The notes under the pieces: generated by a model
Database searches by the model: none
Told to the model about the DNA's origin: nothing
The model's input: only the letters and a program-made list of their open reading frames with translations
Shown: in pieces, positions 35,276 through 43,253 of the stretch
Numbering within the stretch: the stretch's first letter is position 1
Layout of the letters: the number at the start of each line of letters is the position of its first letter
Position numbers and translations under genes: made by a program
Assembly: GCF_004795055.1 (NCBI RefSeq)
Contig: NZ_SSBJ01000026.1
Location: forward strand, 53,197 to 117,196
DNA: 64,000 bases
From: Streptomyces sp. A1136
GTDB lineage: Bacteria; Actinomycetota; Actinomycetes; Streptomycetales; Streptomycetaceae
Reading direction: 5' to 3'

Positions 35276-38146
35276 TCAGATGACGATGTTCACCAGCTTC
35301 GGCGCGCGCACGATCACCTTGCGGATCTCCGCCCCGCCCAGCGCCGCCACGACCGCCTCGTCGGCCAGCGCCAACTGCTCCAGCTCGCCCTCGGAGATCG
35401 TCGGCGAAACCTCCAGGCGGCCCTTGACCTTGCCCTTGACCTGGACGACGCACGTCACGCTCTCGTCGACCACGTACGCCGGGTCCGCGACCGGGAAGTC
35501 CTGGTGGACCACCGAGTCGCTGTGCCCCAGCCGGTGCCACAGCTCCTCCGCGATGTGCGGCGCCAGCGGCGCGACGAGCAGCACCAGCCGCTCGGCGACC
35601 GAGCGCTCCAGCGGCCGGCCGGCCTTGGTCAGGAAGTTGTTCAGCTCGGTGATCTTCGCGATGGCGGTGTTGAAGCGCAGCCCCGCCAGGTCCGCGCCGG
35701 CCCCGTCGATGGCCTTGTGCAGCGCGCGCAGGGTGTCCTCGGTCGGCTCGGCGTCGACGACGGTCACCGCGCCCGTCTCCTCGTCCACGATGTTGCGCCA
35801 CAGGCGCTGGAGCAGCCGGTACTGGCCGACCACGGCACGCGTGTCCCACGGACGCGACACGTCCAGCGGACCCATCGCCATCTCGTACAGGCGCAGCGTG
35901 TCGGCGCCGTACTCCTCGCAGATCTCGTCCGGCGTGACCGCGTTCTTCAGGGACTTGCCCATCTTGCCGTGCTCGCGCTTGACCGGCTCGCCCTGGTGGA
36001 AGTAGCCGCCGTCGCGCTCCTCCACCTCGGCCGCGGGCACGTACACGCCGCGCGCGTCGGTGTACGCGTAGGCCTGGATCATGCCCTGGTTGAACAGCTT
36101 GTGGAACGGCTCGGCGGACGAGACGTGGCCCAGGTCGAACAGCACCTTGGACCAGAAGCGCGCGTACAGCAGGTGCAGCACCGCGTGCTCGGCGCCGCCC
36201 ACGTACAGGTCGACGCCGCCGTGCGGGGCGCCCTCGCGCGGGCCCATCCAGTACCGCTCGACGGCCGGGTCCACCAGCGCCGAGTCGTTGTGCGGGTCCA
36301 GGTAGCGCAGCTCGTACCAGCAGGAGCCGGCCCAGTTCGGCATGGTGTTGGTCTCGCGGCGGTAGCGCTTGACGCCCTCGCCGCGGCCCAGGTCCAGCTC
36401 CACGTGGACCCAGTCCTCGTTGCGCGACAGCGGGGTCTCGGGCTTCGAGGCGGCGTCGTCCGGCTCGAAGGTGCGCGGTGAGTAGTCCTCGACCTCCGGC
36501 AGCTCCAGCGGCAGCATCGACTCGGGCAGCGGGTGCGCGACGCCGTCCTCGTCGTAGACGATCGGGAAGGGCTCGCCCCAGTAGCGCTGGCGGCTGAACA
36601 GCCAGTCGCGCAGGCGGAAGTTGACGGTGCCCTCGCCGATACCGCGGCCGGCCAGCCATTCGGTGATGCGGGCCTTCGCCTCGACCACGCCCAGGCCGTC
36701 CAGGGAGACGCCATCGCCGGACGAGTTGACGATCGTGCCGTCGTAGGAGGAGAACGCGTCGTCCCACTCCGCCGGGTCGGCGTCGCGGTCGTCGGACGGC
36801 TCCACGACACAGCGCATGGGCAGTTCGAAGGCACGGGCGAAGGCGAAGTCGCGGCTGTCGTGCGCCGGGACGGCCATGATCGCGCCGGTGCCGTAGCCCA
36901 TCAGGACGTAGTCGGCGATGAAGACGGGGACCTGGTCGCCGCTGACCGGGTTGGTGGCGTAGGCGCCGGTGAAGACACCGGTCTTGTCCTTGGCCTCGGC
37001 CTGGCGCTCGACGTCCGACTTGGCCGCGGCCTGCTTGCGGTACGCGTCGACCGCCTCGCGCGGGGTCGCGGCGCCGCCGGTCCACACCTGGTGGGTGCCC
37101 TCGGGCCACGCGGCCGGGACGATCTTCTCGACCAGCTCGTGCTCGGGCGCCAGCACCATGTAGGTGGCGCCGAACAGCGTGTCGGGGCGGGTGGTGAAGA
37201 CGGTGATGGCGTCGTCGCCGACGGCGAAGTCGACGCGCGCGCCTTCGCTGCGACCGATCCAGTTGCGCTGCTGGAGCTTGATGGCCTCGGGCCAGTCCAG
37301 CGCGTCCAGGTCGTCCAGCAGGCGGTCGGCGTAGGCCGTGATCCGCATGTTCCACTGGCTCAGCTTCGCCTTGAAGACGGGGAAGTTGCCGCGCTCGGAC
37401 CGGCCGTCGGCGGTGACCTCCTCGTTCGCCAGTACGGTGCCCAGGCCCGGGCACCAGTTCACGGGCGCGTCCGAGGCGTAGGCCAGCCGGTACTCGTTCA
37501 GCAGGTCGGCCCGCTCGGCCGCGTCCAGCTCCGCCCAGGCACGGCCGCCGGGGACCTCACGGGAGCCGTCCTCGAAGGCGGCGACCAGCTCGGCGATCGG
37601 GCGGGCCTTCTCGGCGTCGGTGTCGTACCAGGAGTTGTAGATCTGCAGGAAGATCCACTGCGTCCACTTGTAGTAGTCCGGGTCGATCGTCGCGAACGAG
37701 CGGCGCTTGTCGTGGCCCAGGCCCAGCCGGCGCAGCTGGACCTTCATGTTCTCGATGTTGGCCTCGGTGGACACGCGCGGGTGCGTGCCGGTCTGCACGG
37801 CGTACTGCTCGGCCGGCAGGCCGAAGGCGTCGAAGCCCAGGGTGTGCAGGACGTTGTGGCCGGACATCCGCTGGTGACGGGCGAAGACGTCCGTGGCGAT
37901 GTACCCGAGCGGGTGGCCGACGTGCAGGCCCGCACCGGAGGGGTACGGGAACATGTCCATGATGAACTTGCTGGGTCGCGCGACGACCGCGGGGTCTCCG
38001 GCCAGGTCACCGGTCGGGTTGGGGGCCTCGTAGGTGCCCTCCGCGTCCCATACGTCCTGCCAGCGTGCCTCGATGTCGGCGGCCATGGCAGCCGTGTAGC
38101 GGTGCGCCTCGGCCGCCTCGGGGGCCGGGGTGTTCGTCTCGCTCAT
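35276..38146 (-). CDS. leuS: Leucyl-tRNA synthetase
   Basis: Charges tRNA-Leu with leucine. Class I synthetase of 956 residues. The HIGH-type motif is HVGHPLGYIATDV, preceded by FPYPSG, and the KMSKS-type motif is KMGKSLKN in VKREHGKMGKSLKNAVTPDE. The CP1 editing domain includes VFTTRPDTLFGATYMVLAPEH. The start MSETNTPAPE at 38146 gives the usual length. Upstream lies a short leader ORF rich in leucine codons, followed by a terminator, so expression is probably controlled by leucyl-tRNA level. Confidence 0.98.
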   Translation of the reverse strand: MSETNTPAPEAAEAHRYTAAMAADIEARWQDVWDAEGTYEAPNPTGDLAGDPAVVARPSKFIMDMFPYPSGAGLHVGHPLGYIATDVFARHQRMSGHNVLHTLGFDAFGLPAEQYAVQTGTHPRVSTEANIENMKVQLRRLGLGHDKRRSFATIDPDYYKWTQWIFLQIYNSWYDTDAEKARPIAELVAAFEDGSREVPGGRAWAELDAAERADLLNEYRLAYASDAPVNWCPGLGTVLANEEVTADGRSERGNFPVFKAKLSQWNMRITAYADRLLDDLDALDWPEAIKLQQRNWIGRSEGARVDFAVGDDAITVFTTRPDTLFGATYMVLAPEHELVEKIVPAAWPEGTHQVWTGGAATPREAVDAYRKQAAAKSDVERQAEAKDKTGVFTGAYATNPVSGDQVPVFIADYVLMGYGTGAIMAVPAHDSRDFAFARAFELPMRCVVEPSDDRDADPAEWDDAFSSYDGTIVNSSGDGVSLDGLGVVEAKARITEWLAGRGIGEGTVNFRLRDWLFSRQRYWGEPFPIVYDEDGVAHPLPESMLPLELPEVEDYSPRTFEPDDAASKPETPLSRNEDWVHVELDLGRGEGVKRYRRETNTMPNWAGSCWYELRYLDPHNDSALVDPAVERYWMGPREGAPHGGVDLYVGGAEHAVLHLLYARFWSKVLFDLGHVSSAEPFHKLFNQGMIQAYAYTDARGVYVPAAEVEERDGGYFHQGEPVKREHGKMGKSLKNAVTPDEICEEYGADTLRLYEMAMGPLDVSRPWDTRAVVGQYRLLQRLWRNIVDEETGAVTVVDAEPTEDTLRALHKAIDGAGADLAGLRFNTAIAKITELNNFLTKAGRPLERSVAERLVLLVAPLAPHIAEELWHRLGHSDSVVHQDFPVADPAYVVDESVTCVVQVKGKVKGRLEVSPTISEGELEQLALADEAVVAALGGAEIRKVIVRAPKLVNIVI

Positions 38147-38196
38147 GATTTCTGAAGCTCCATCGATCGTCTCTGCCGTCTCTGCCTGCCCAAACG

Positions 38197-38220
38197 AAAA
38201 AACCCCTCGCACAGGAGGGG
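38197..38220 (-). terminator. Attenuator terminator in the leuS leader
   Basis: CCCCTC-CTGTGC-GAGGGG (38220-38203, minus strand) is followed directly by six U. A U-tract like this is uncommon in this GC-rich genome. It lies 57 nt before the leuS ATG and after the leader peptide ORF, the normal place for a transcription attenuator. Confidence 0.85.
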
Positions 38221-38260
38221 ACGCCGCGCCGATGCCGACCGTCTCGAAGGGTCGGTCCGA
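38221..38260 (-). promoter_or_regulatory. leuS leader RNA structure between leader peptide and terminator
   Basis: CCGACC/GGTCGG (38250-38255 with 38235-38240) forms a small hairpin. GCCGCGC, inside the last leader codons (38264-38270), can pair with GCGCGGC (38223-38229) just before the terminator, enclosing that hairpin. A ribosome stalled on the leucine codons would cover the first arm. Which pairing is antiterminating was not resolved by eye. Confidence 0.5.
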
Positions 38261-38299
38261 TCAGCGCGGCTCGGTAAGCAGAAGGCGTACGGCACGCAT
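38261..38299 (-). CDS. leuS leader peptide MRAVRLLLTEPR
   Basis: A 12-codon ORF, ATG at 38297-38299 and TGA at 38261-38263, ahead of leuS on the same strand. It reads MRAVRLLLTEPR with leucine codons CTT CTG CTT in a row. A TACCCT hexamer ends 6 nt before the ATG, so the transcript may start at or near the initiation codon. Downstream terminator and position strongly support a leucine attenuation leader. Confidence 0.8.
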   Translation of the reverse strand: MRAVRLLLTEPR

Positions 38300-38353
38300 G
38301 GCGTCAGGGTACCGCAGCGGCCCCGACACCCGCTCGGGCGTTCCGCACAACGA

Positions 38354-38386
38354 GAAGCGGGCCACCCGATCCGGGTGGCCCGCTTC
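38354..38386 (-). terminator. Terminator of the first tRNA-Ala
   Basis: A perfect 15-bp stem (38354-38368 with 38372-38386) with a 3-nt loop, 10 bp after the 3' end of the tRNA, followed by a T-rich stretch on the minus strand. It shields the leuS leader from tRNA transcription. Confidence 0.85.
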
Positions 38387-38396
38387 CTCTTCACTG

Positions 38397-38469
38397 TGGA
38401 GCTAAGGAGAATTGAACTCCTGACCTCCTGCATGCCATGCAGGCGCTCTACCAACTGAGCTATAGCCCC
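38397..38469 (-). tRNA. tRNA-Ala (anticodon GGC)
   Basis: A 73-nt cloverleaf: acceptor GGGGCTA/TAGCTCC, D-arm GCTCAGTTGGTAGAGC, anticodon stem CCTGC/GCAGG with loop ATGGCAT (anticodon GGC, reading GCC/GCU alanine codons), T-arm AGGAGTTCAATTCTCCT. The CCA end is not encoded. An identical second copy lies at 38998-39070. Confidence 0.97.
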
Positions 38470-38620
38470 TCGTACCGCCGTACTGCTTGTCGTCGCTTCG
38501 GTTTCCCTTGCCGGTTCCCCTTGGCGACGTCCCAAACATTACACGGTCATGGCCCTGGTCCAAAAATCGGTTTCCGCGATCCCGAGGCCATGCCCGACAT
38601 GCACCGCTACGTCCGTTTCG

Positions 38621-38854
38621 TCACGCCTTTGCGAACTGGTAGAACCGCTTGAGCGTGCAGTGCTCGTCGAGCAGCCGGCCATAGATCGGCTCGCCCTCCA
38701 GCTCGCGGTACGTCTCGATGGGGTCGCCTTTTATGATCAGCGCCCGCGCGCATTCCTCGCACCAGTACTGGTAGTCGGGGTTGACCGGCTCCATGTCCCG
38801 CACGATCGGCGTGCCGTTGTTGCACCAGTCGCACCGCCGCCGGTGTGCACCCAT
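38621..38854 (-). CDS. Small zinc-ribbon-like protein between tRNA genes
   Basis: A 77-residue protein. CDWCNNG and WCEECARAL give two CxxC knuckles, which together could bind one zinc ion. The rest includes GDPIETYRELEGEPIYGRLLDEHCTLKRFYQF. Codon use is normal. It lies between two identical tRNA-Ala genes on the same strand. Function is unknown. Confidence 0.75.
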   Translation of the reverse strand: MGAHRRRCDWCNNGTPIVRDMEPVNPDYQYWCEECARALIIKGDPIETYRELEGEPIYGRLLDEHCTLKRFYQFAKA

Positions 38855-38961
38855 CCGTCAGCGACTCCCTCCCGCGTCGGGCCGTCGTGTCCCCCTCCGG
38901 CCGTCCGATTCTGCCATGCCGGTACGGGCCGGGTCAGCAAGCACAAAAGGAACAAACGCAA

Positions 38962-38991
38962 GTATCCCGCCCCCTGTTGGGGACGGGATAC
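38962..38991 (-). terminator. Terminator of the second tRNA-Ala
   Basis: GTATCCCG/CGGGATAC outer stem with CCCC/GGGG inside, followed on the minus strand by TTGCGTTTGTTCCTTTTGT, an unusually T-rich stretch. It starts 6 bp after the tRNA 3' end. Confidence 0.85.
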
Positions 38992-38997
38992 CGATTG

Positions 38998-39070
38998 TGG
39001 AGCTAAGGAGAATTGAACTCCTGACCTCCTGCATGCCATGCAGGCGCTCTACCAACTGAGCTATAGCCCC
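38998..39070 (-). tRNA. tRNA-Ala (anticodon GGC), second copy
   Basis: Identical over all 73 nt to the copy at 38397-38469, with the same GGC anticodon and no encoded CCA. The two copies keep different terminators, so they are separate transcription units. Confidence 0.97.
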
Positions 39071-39183
39071 GCTCTCCGCCGCGCTCCCCGCCGTTTCCGG
39101 TGTTCCGCGCTGCGAACAAGAAGAACTCTAGCCTGTGACCAGCCGGAAAGTGAAATCCGGCCGGGAGCCCGCACGGGCGGTGC

Positions 39184-39921
39184 TCAGTCGTCGTCGCCGA
39201 GCACCGGCTCCGGCAGCGTGCCGGCGTTGTGTTCCATGAGGCGCCAGCCGCGCGCGCCCTCGCCGAGGACCGACCAGCAACAGTTGGAGAGCCCGCCCAG
39301 GCTCTCCCAGGAGGACGCCTCCAGCCCCAACAGGCGGCCGATGGTCGTACGGATCGTCCCGCCGTGGCTGACCACGACGAGCGTGCCGCCCTCGGGCAGC
39401 AGGTCGGCGTGGCGCAGCACCACCGGCGCGGCCCGGTCGGCGACCTCGGTCTCCAGCTCACCGCCACCGCGCCGGACGGGCTCGCCGCGCTTCCACGCCG
39501 CGTACTGCTCGCCGTACTTGTGGAGGATCTCCTCGTGCGTGAGCCCCTGCCACTCGCCCGCGTACGTCTCGCGCAGCGCCTCGTCGTGCGCTACCGGGAG
39601 GCCGGTGACGGCGGCCAGTTCGGCGGCCGTGGCGGAGGCGCGGCGGAGGTCGGAGGCGACGATGGCGTCCGGCTTCAGCGACGCGAGCAGCCGGGCGGCG
39701 CGGCGCGCCTGTGCCACACCGGCCTCGGTCAGCTCTATGTCCGTGGAGCCCTGGAAGCGGCGCTCCAGGTTCCAGGAGGTCTGGCCGTGCCGCCAAAGGA
39801 CGATCTTCCGGCCGGCCCGACCGTCCTTGCCCTCCGGCGCGGCCGAGGCGGCCGGTGCCGGGGAGGTGGTCGGTTCGGTGGAGGCGGTCGTACCGGTCGT
39901 GCCCGTGTCGGTCGTGCTCAG
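39184..39921 (-). CDS. Histidine phosphatase family protein (probable CTG start)
   Basis: Phosphoglycerate-mutase-like phosphatase of about 245 residues. The catalytic histidine is in IVLWRHGQTSWNLERRFQGSTD, and the second site is VVVSHGGTIRTTIGRLLG. No ATG, GTG or TTG lies upstream of the RHG motif in this frame. The first standard start (GTG at 39717) would remove the catalytic motif. The frame is open back to the end of rsfS, where CTG (39919-39921) overlaps the rsfS stop as CTGA, the arrangement expected for a coupled start. Use of CTG, or a recent ATG/GTG to CTG change, is inferred. Confidence 0.85.
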   Translation of the reverse strand: MSTTDTGTTGTTASTEPTTSPAPAASAAPEGKDGRAGRKIVLWRHGQTSWNLERRFQGSTDIELTEAGVAQARRAARLLASLKPDAIVASDLRRASATAAELAAVTGLPVAHDEALRETYAGEWQGLTHEEILHKYGEQYAAWKRGEPVRRGGGELETEVADRAAPVVLRHADLLPEGGTLVVVSHGGTIRTTIGRLLGLEASSWESLGGLSNCCWSVLGEGARGWRLMEHNAGTLPEPVLGDDD

Positions 39922-40364
39922 AACAGATCACCGTCCAGTTCGTCGTCGCCCTGCGCCTCGCGCAGCTTCGCGTGCTCCTCGGCCTTGCCGATGGTGAGCT
40001 TGGCGTCCTCGGGGAGCTCGATCTCGGGGCAGTCCTTCCACAGGCGCTCCAGGGCGTAGAAGACCCGCTCCTCGCTGTGCTGGACGTGCACGACGATGTC
40101 GACGTAGTCGAGCAGGATCCAGCGGGCGTCGCGGTCGCCCTCGCGGCGCACCGGCTTGGCGCCGAGTTCCTTGAGCAGGCGCTCCTCGATCTCGTCCACG
40201 ATCGACTTGACCTGGCGGTCGTTGGGCGCGGAGGCGAGGAGGAAGGCGTCGGTGATCGACAGCACGTCGCTGACGTCGTACGCGATGATGTCGTGCGCGA
40301 GCCGGTCGGCCGCGGCCTGGGCGGCGGCGGTGATGAGCTCGATGGAGCGGTCCGTGGCGGTCAC
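39918..40364 (-). CDS. rsfS: Ribosome silencing factor RsfS
   Basis: Binds L14 on the 50S subunit and blocks subunit joining in starvation. The 148-residue protein has ALSITDAFLLASAPNDRQVKSIVDEIE-type sequence (SVDVLSITDAFLLASAPNDRQ region), AKPVRREGDRDARWILLDYVDIVVHVQ and a C-terminal acidic tail. Its GTG start is at 40364. It lies before the phosphatase gene and after the LCP and nadD genes, the common actinobacterial order. Confidence 0.96.
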   Translation of the reverse strand: MTATDRSIELITAAAQAAADRLAHDIIAYDVSDVLSITDAFLLASAPNDRQVKSIVDEIEERLLKELGAKPVRREGDRDARWILLDYVDIVVHVQHSEERVFYALERLWKDCPEIELPEDAKLTIGKAEEHAKLREAQGDDELDGDLF

Positions 40365-40482
40365 TGGCCATGCTTTCGGGTTGGCGGGCAGATCCTCTCA
40401 AGGGTCTCACGTACCGCCGACACCACCCGCGCGGAAGGTTCCGCGCGGGCGAACACCCCGGTTCACGGGCCGGGCGCGGCGC

Positions 40483-42189
40483 TCAGGACGCCTTGTAGTC
40501 CTTGCCCAGGAGCACCACGACGTCCGCGTTCACCGGGCTGTCGGCCTTCTTGACGGCCGTCTCGGGCAGTCCCAGGGTCTTGGCCACCTCGATCGCCTTG
40601 GCCCGCAGCGCGTCGTCCCGGTAGCTGATCTGCGAGACGGTCGCGGTCTTGTCGGCCTTGCCGCCCTCCACGAGCGTGTAGCCGCCGTTCAACAGCGCCG
40701 CCTTCGCCGCGAGCTGCGCCTTCTCGTCCCCCGTGGCGTCCTTGAGGCCGATCCTGGGCGCGACGCCGGGGACGGCGGTGGCGGAGCCGCCGAGGATGTC
40801 GTCGACGGTCTTCTTCGCGGCGCCGTCTGCGAGGCCGCCGTCCGGCTTCACGGGGAGCACCTCGGTGCGGTAGGCGCCCACCTTGGCGTGCTCGCCGATC
40901 CGCGACAGCAGTGCGCCCAGGTTCTGCGCGTTGAGCGCCGGGTCCAGGATCTGCCCCATGCTGTCGACGGTCACCGCGGCCGCCTTGGGGTCGCCGGGGA
41001 TCTTGCGCAGGACGGCGTACAGCACCGTGCCGAGCCGCTGGAGCTGCTTGGTCTCCGGCTCGCCCTGGGCGCGGTACGTGGCGTAGGCGACGGCCATCGC
41101 GCCGGTCAGGTTCTGCTTGGCGCCCTGGGACACGGCCGGGGTCTTCGCCTGGTCGTCGGCGGGAACGGCGGTGTCGGTGTCGACCACGACGCCGCCGACC
41201 AACTCGACGAGCCGCTCCAGGAAGGGGGTGTCCAGGCGCCAGGTTCCGCCGATCCGGGTGCCGAGGACCGAGTCGAGTGCCTCTCGGGTGCCGAGGCCGC
41301 CGTCCTCGACCGCCTTGGCCAGGGGCCGGCCGGCGCCGTCCGGCCCGGGGACGGTCAACGTGTTCGGCAGCAGGACGGTGGCGCCCTGCTTCGTGGTCAC
41401 GTTGTCGATGAGCAGCACCGTGGAAGAGCCGCCCTTCTTGGTGTTGAGCACGTGGACGACGATCATGTCGCGTTTCTGCGCCCCGCCGGCCGCCGGCTTC
41501 TTCTGCGCGCCCGGCCCGTCGAGGAAGGGCAGGTCACCCGCGTACCAGAGGTAGCCGGCGCCGCCGACGACGAACAGGGCGAGGACGACGATCAGCGCGG
41601 CGATCCGGTTGCGGCCGCGGCGGCGGGCCTCCTCGCGGCGTTCGGTGCGGCTCTCGGTGAAGGCGAGCCAGTCGATGACGTCCTCGGACTCCTCGTCCGG
41701 CTGGTCGATGAACGCGAACATCTCGGTGCGGTAGTCCCGGCCGGCCTCGGGGACGGCCCCGGCCTCGGCGGCGGCGGGCCGGGAGGGGGCGCCCTCGGGG
41801 GCGGCCCGGCGCGGCTCGGGCACCTGGGGCACGGGTGCGGGCGGCGGGGCCTGGTGGTGCGGGAGCGGCTGTGGGGCCTGCTGGTGGGGAATCCACTGGC
41901 GGGCCTGCTGCGTGTCGTACCCGTGGCCCGCGCCGGGGGCGTACTGCTCCTGGCCGTACCCCCCGTCCCGCGCGCCGTGGTCCGGGGCGGCGGGGGCCTG
42001 CGGGTAGGGGTGCTGCCCGGGAGCCTGGGCCTCGTACCCGTAGCCGTACGGCTGCTCGTACGCCTCGTAGGGCGGGGCGGGGGCCTGGGCGGGTGCCTGC
42101 CCGTACACCGGACGACCGTACGGGTCGTAGCCGATGAGCTGTTGCTCCTGGGCGGCGTACGGGTCGTACGCGTCCTGTCGGTCGTTCAC
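40483..42189 (-). CDS. LytR-CpsA-Psr-like membrane protein with LytR C-terminal domain
   Basis: A 568-residue protein. The N-terminal ~190 residues are Pro/Gln/Tyr-rich (GYDPYGRPVYGQAPAQAPAPPY), followed by a membrane segment at about 195-219 (NRIAALIVVLALFVVGGAGYLW). The outer part has LCP-like sequence (MIVVHVLNTKKGGSSTVLLIDN, AMAVAYATYRAQGEPETKQLQRL) and a C-terminal LytR_C domain ending VNADVVVLLGKDYKAS. LCP proteins attach polymers to peptidoglycan. Where many LCPs have PRD-type arginine, this reads LPNTLTVPG, so catalysis is uncertain. It sits beside nadD and rsfS. Confidence 0.85.
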   Translation of the reverse strand: MNDRQDAYDPYAAQEQQLIGYDPYGRPVYGQAPAQAPAPPYEAYEQPYGYGYEAQAPGQHPYPQAPAAPDHGARDGGYGQEQYAPGAGHGYDTQQARQWIPHQQAPQPLPHHQAPPPAPVPQVPEPRRAAPEGAPSRPAAAEAGAVPEAGRDYRTEMFAFIDQPDEESEDVIDWLAFTESRTERREEARRRGRNRIAALIVVLALFVVGGAGYLWYAGDLPFLDGPGAQKKPAAGGAQKRDMIVVHVLNTKKGGSSTVLLIDNVTTKQGATVLLPNTLTVPGPDGAGRPLAKAVEDGGLGTREALDSVLGTRIGGTWRLDTPFLERLVELVGGVVVDTDTAVPADDQAKTPAVSQGAKQNLTGAMAVAYATYRAQGEPETKQLQRLGTVLYAVLRKIPGDPKAAAVTVDSMGQILDPALNAQNLGALLSRIGEHAKVGAYRTEVLPVKPDGGLADGAAKKTVDDILGGSATAVPGVAPRIGLKDATGDEKAQLAAKAALLNGGYTLVEGGKADKTATVSQISYRDDALRAKAIEVAKTLGLPETAVKKADSPVNADVVVLLGKDYKAS

Positions 42190-42219
42190 CGCGGGGCCCC
42201 TCTCTCCGGAACCGGAAGC

Positions 42220-42837
42220 TCAGGCTCCCCGGTACAGCTCACGCTTGTCGATGTAGCGCACCACACCGTCCGGCACCAGATACCAGACGGGATCGCCCTG
42301 CGCCACGCGCGCCCGGCAGTCGGTGGACGAGATCGCGAGCGCGGGCACCTCGACCAGGGAGACACCGCCCTCGGGCAGCCCGTCGTCGGTCAGTACGTGG
42401 CCCGGCCGGGTCACGCCGATGAAGTGCGCGAGGGAGAACAGCTCCTCGGCGTTGCGCCAGGTCAGGATCTGCGCGAGGGCGTCGGCACCGGTGATGAAGA
42501 ACAGGTCCGAGTCGTGGTTGAGGGCGCTGAGGTCCCGCAACGTGTCGATCGTGTACGTCGGCCCGCCGCGGTCGATGTCGATGCGGCTCACCGAGAACTG
42601 GGGGTTCGAGGCCGTCGCGATGACCGTCATGAGGTAGCGGTCCTCGGCCGGGGACACGACGCTGTGCGACTTCTGCCACGGCTGGCCGGTCGGTACGAAG
42701 ACCACCTCGTCGAGGTGGAAGAGGGCGGCCACCTCACTGGCGGCCACCAGGTGTCCGTGGTGGATCGGATCGAATGTCCCGCCCATCACGCCGAGGCGGC
42801 GCTTGACCGGGCCGGTAGGCGTTCCCTGCTCTCCCAT
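42220..42837 (-). CDS. nadD: Nicotinate-nucleotide adenylyltransferase
   Basis: Makes deamido-NAD from nicotinate mononucleotide and ATP. The 205-residue protein has GGTFDPIHHGHLVAASEVA (the HxGH-type nucleotidyltransferase motif), DEVVFVPTGQPWQK and ISSTDCRARVAQGDPVWYLVPDGVVRYI, which holds the ISSTxxR motif. It is followed 30 bp downstream by the LCP-like gene. Confidence 0.97.
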   Translation of the reverse strand: MGEQGTPTGPVKRRLGVMGGTFDPIHHGHLVAASEVAALFHLDEVVFVPTGQPWQKSHSVVSPAEDRYLMTVIATASNPQFSVSRIDIDRGGPTYTIDTLRDLSALNHDSDLFFITGADALAQILTWRNAEELFSLAHFIGVTRPGHVLTDDGLPEGGVSLVEVPALAISSTDCRARVAQGDPVWYLVPDGVVRYIDKRELYRGA

Positions 42838-42935
42838 GAGCGCAGAGCCTACTGGCCCGGTGGCCCGGCCCCGACCCGCGGGCGGGCGGGTGCCCGGGTG
42901 CGCGCGCGGCCGGACGCCGCGCGGGACGACGGGGT

Positions 42936-43103
42936 TCAGCGGTCGCGGTTGAGGCGCGTGGTCATCCAGAGCAGGAGCAGCAGGACGCAGAAGGCGCCGC
43001 CGCCGGTCAGGTAGGGGCTCAGGCTGTCGTGGTTGCCGCCGTGCTGCTCGGCACCCTCCGAGGCGAGAACGACCAGGTTGTGGGTGGTGGTGGAGAGGCT
43101 CAT
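42936..43103 (-). CDS. Small membrane protein, 55 residues
   Basis: A 55-residue ORF: MSLSTTTHNLVVLASEGAEQ, then a short His/Gly/Asn stretch, then LSPYLTGGGAFCVLLLLLWM, a single membrane segment (about 33-47), and a basic tail TTRLNRDR. The positive end suggests the C-terminus faces the cytoplasm. Codon use is Streptomyces-like throughout. It resembles small proteins commonly found next to nadD in Streptomyces, from memory. It lies between nadD and the divergent M48 gene and was too short to be found by size-limited gene calling. Confidence 0.75.
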   Translation of the reverse strand: MSLSTTTHNLVVLASEGAEQHGGNHDSLSPYLTGGGAFCVLLLLLWMTTRLNRDR

Positions 43104-43253
43104 CAGGCAGGTACCTATCGAGTCGGGAGGGAGCGGAGACTTCCCTCACATCGTATGCGGGGGCCCGGGGCACGCTCACGCCGACTCAGGCGTTGGAGAG
43201 GATGGACGCGCACGCAGACGGGTCTGTCCAGGTCTATCCAGGGGGAGGGCGCT

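Noticed and set aside
38197..38299. A T-box riboswitch ahead of leuS
   Set aside because: No T-box sequence (GGTGGNACCGCG type) or specifier stem is visible; a leader peptide and terminator explain the region.
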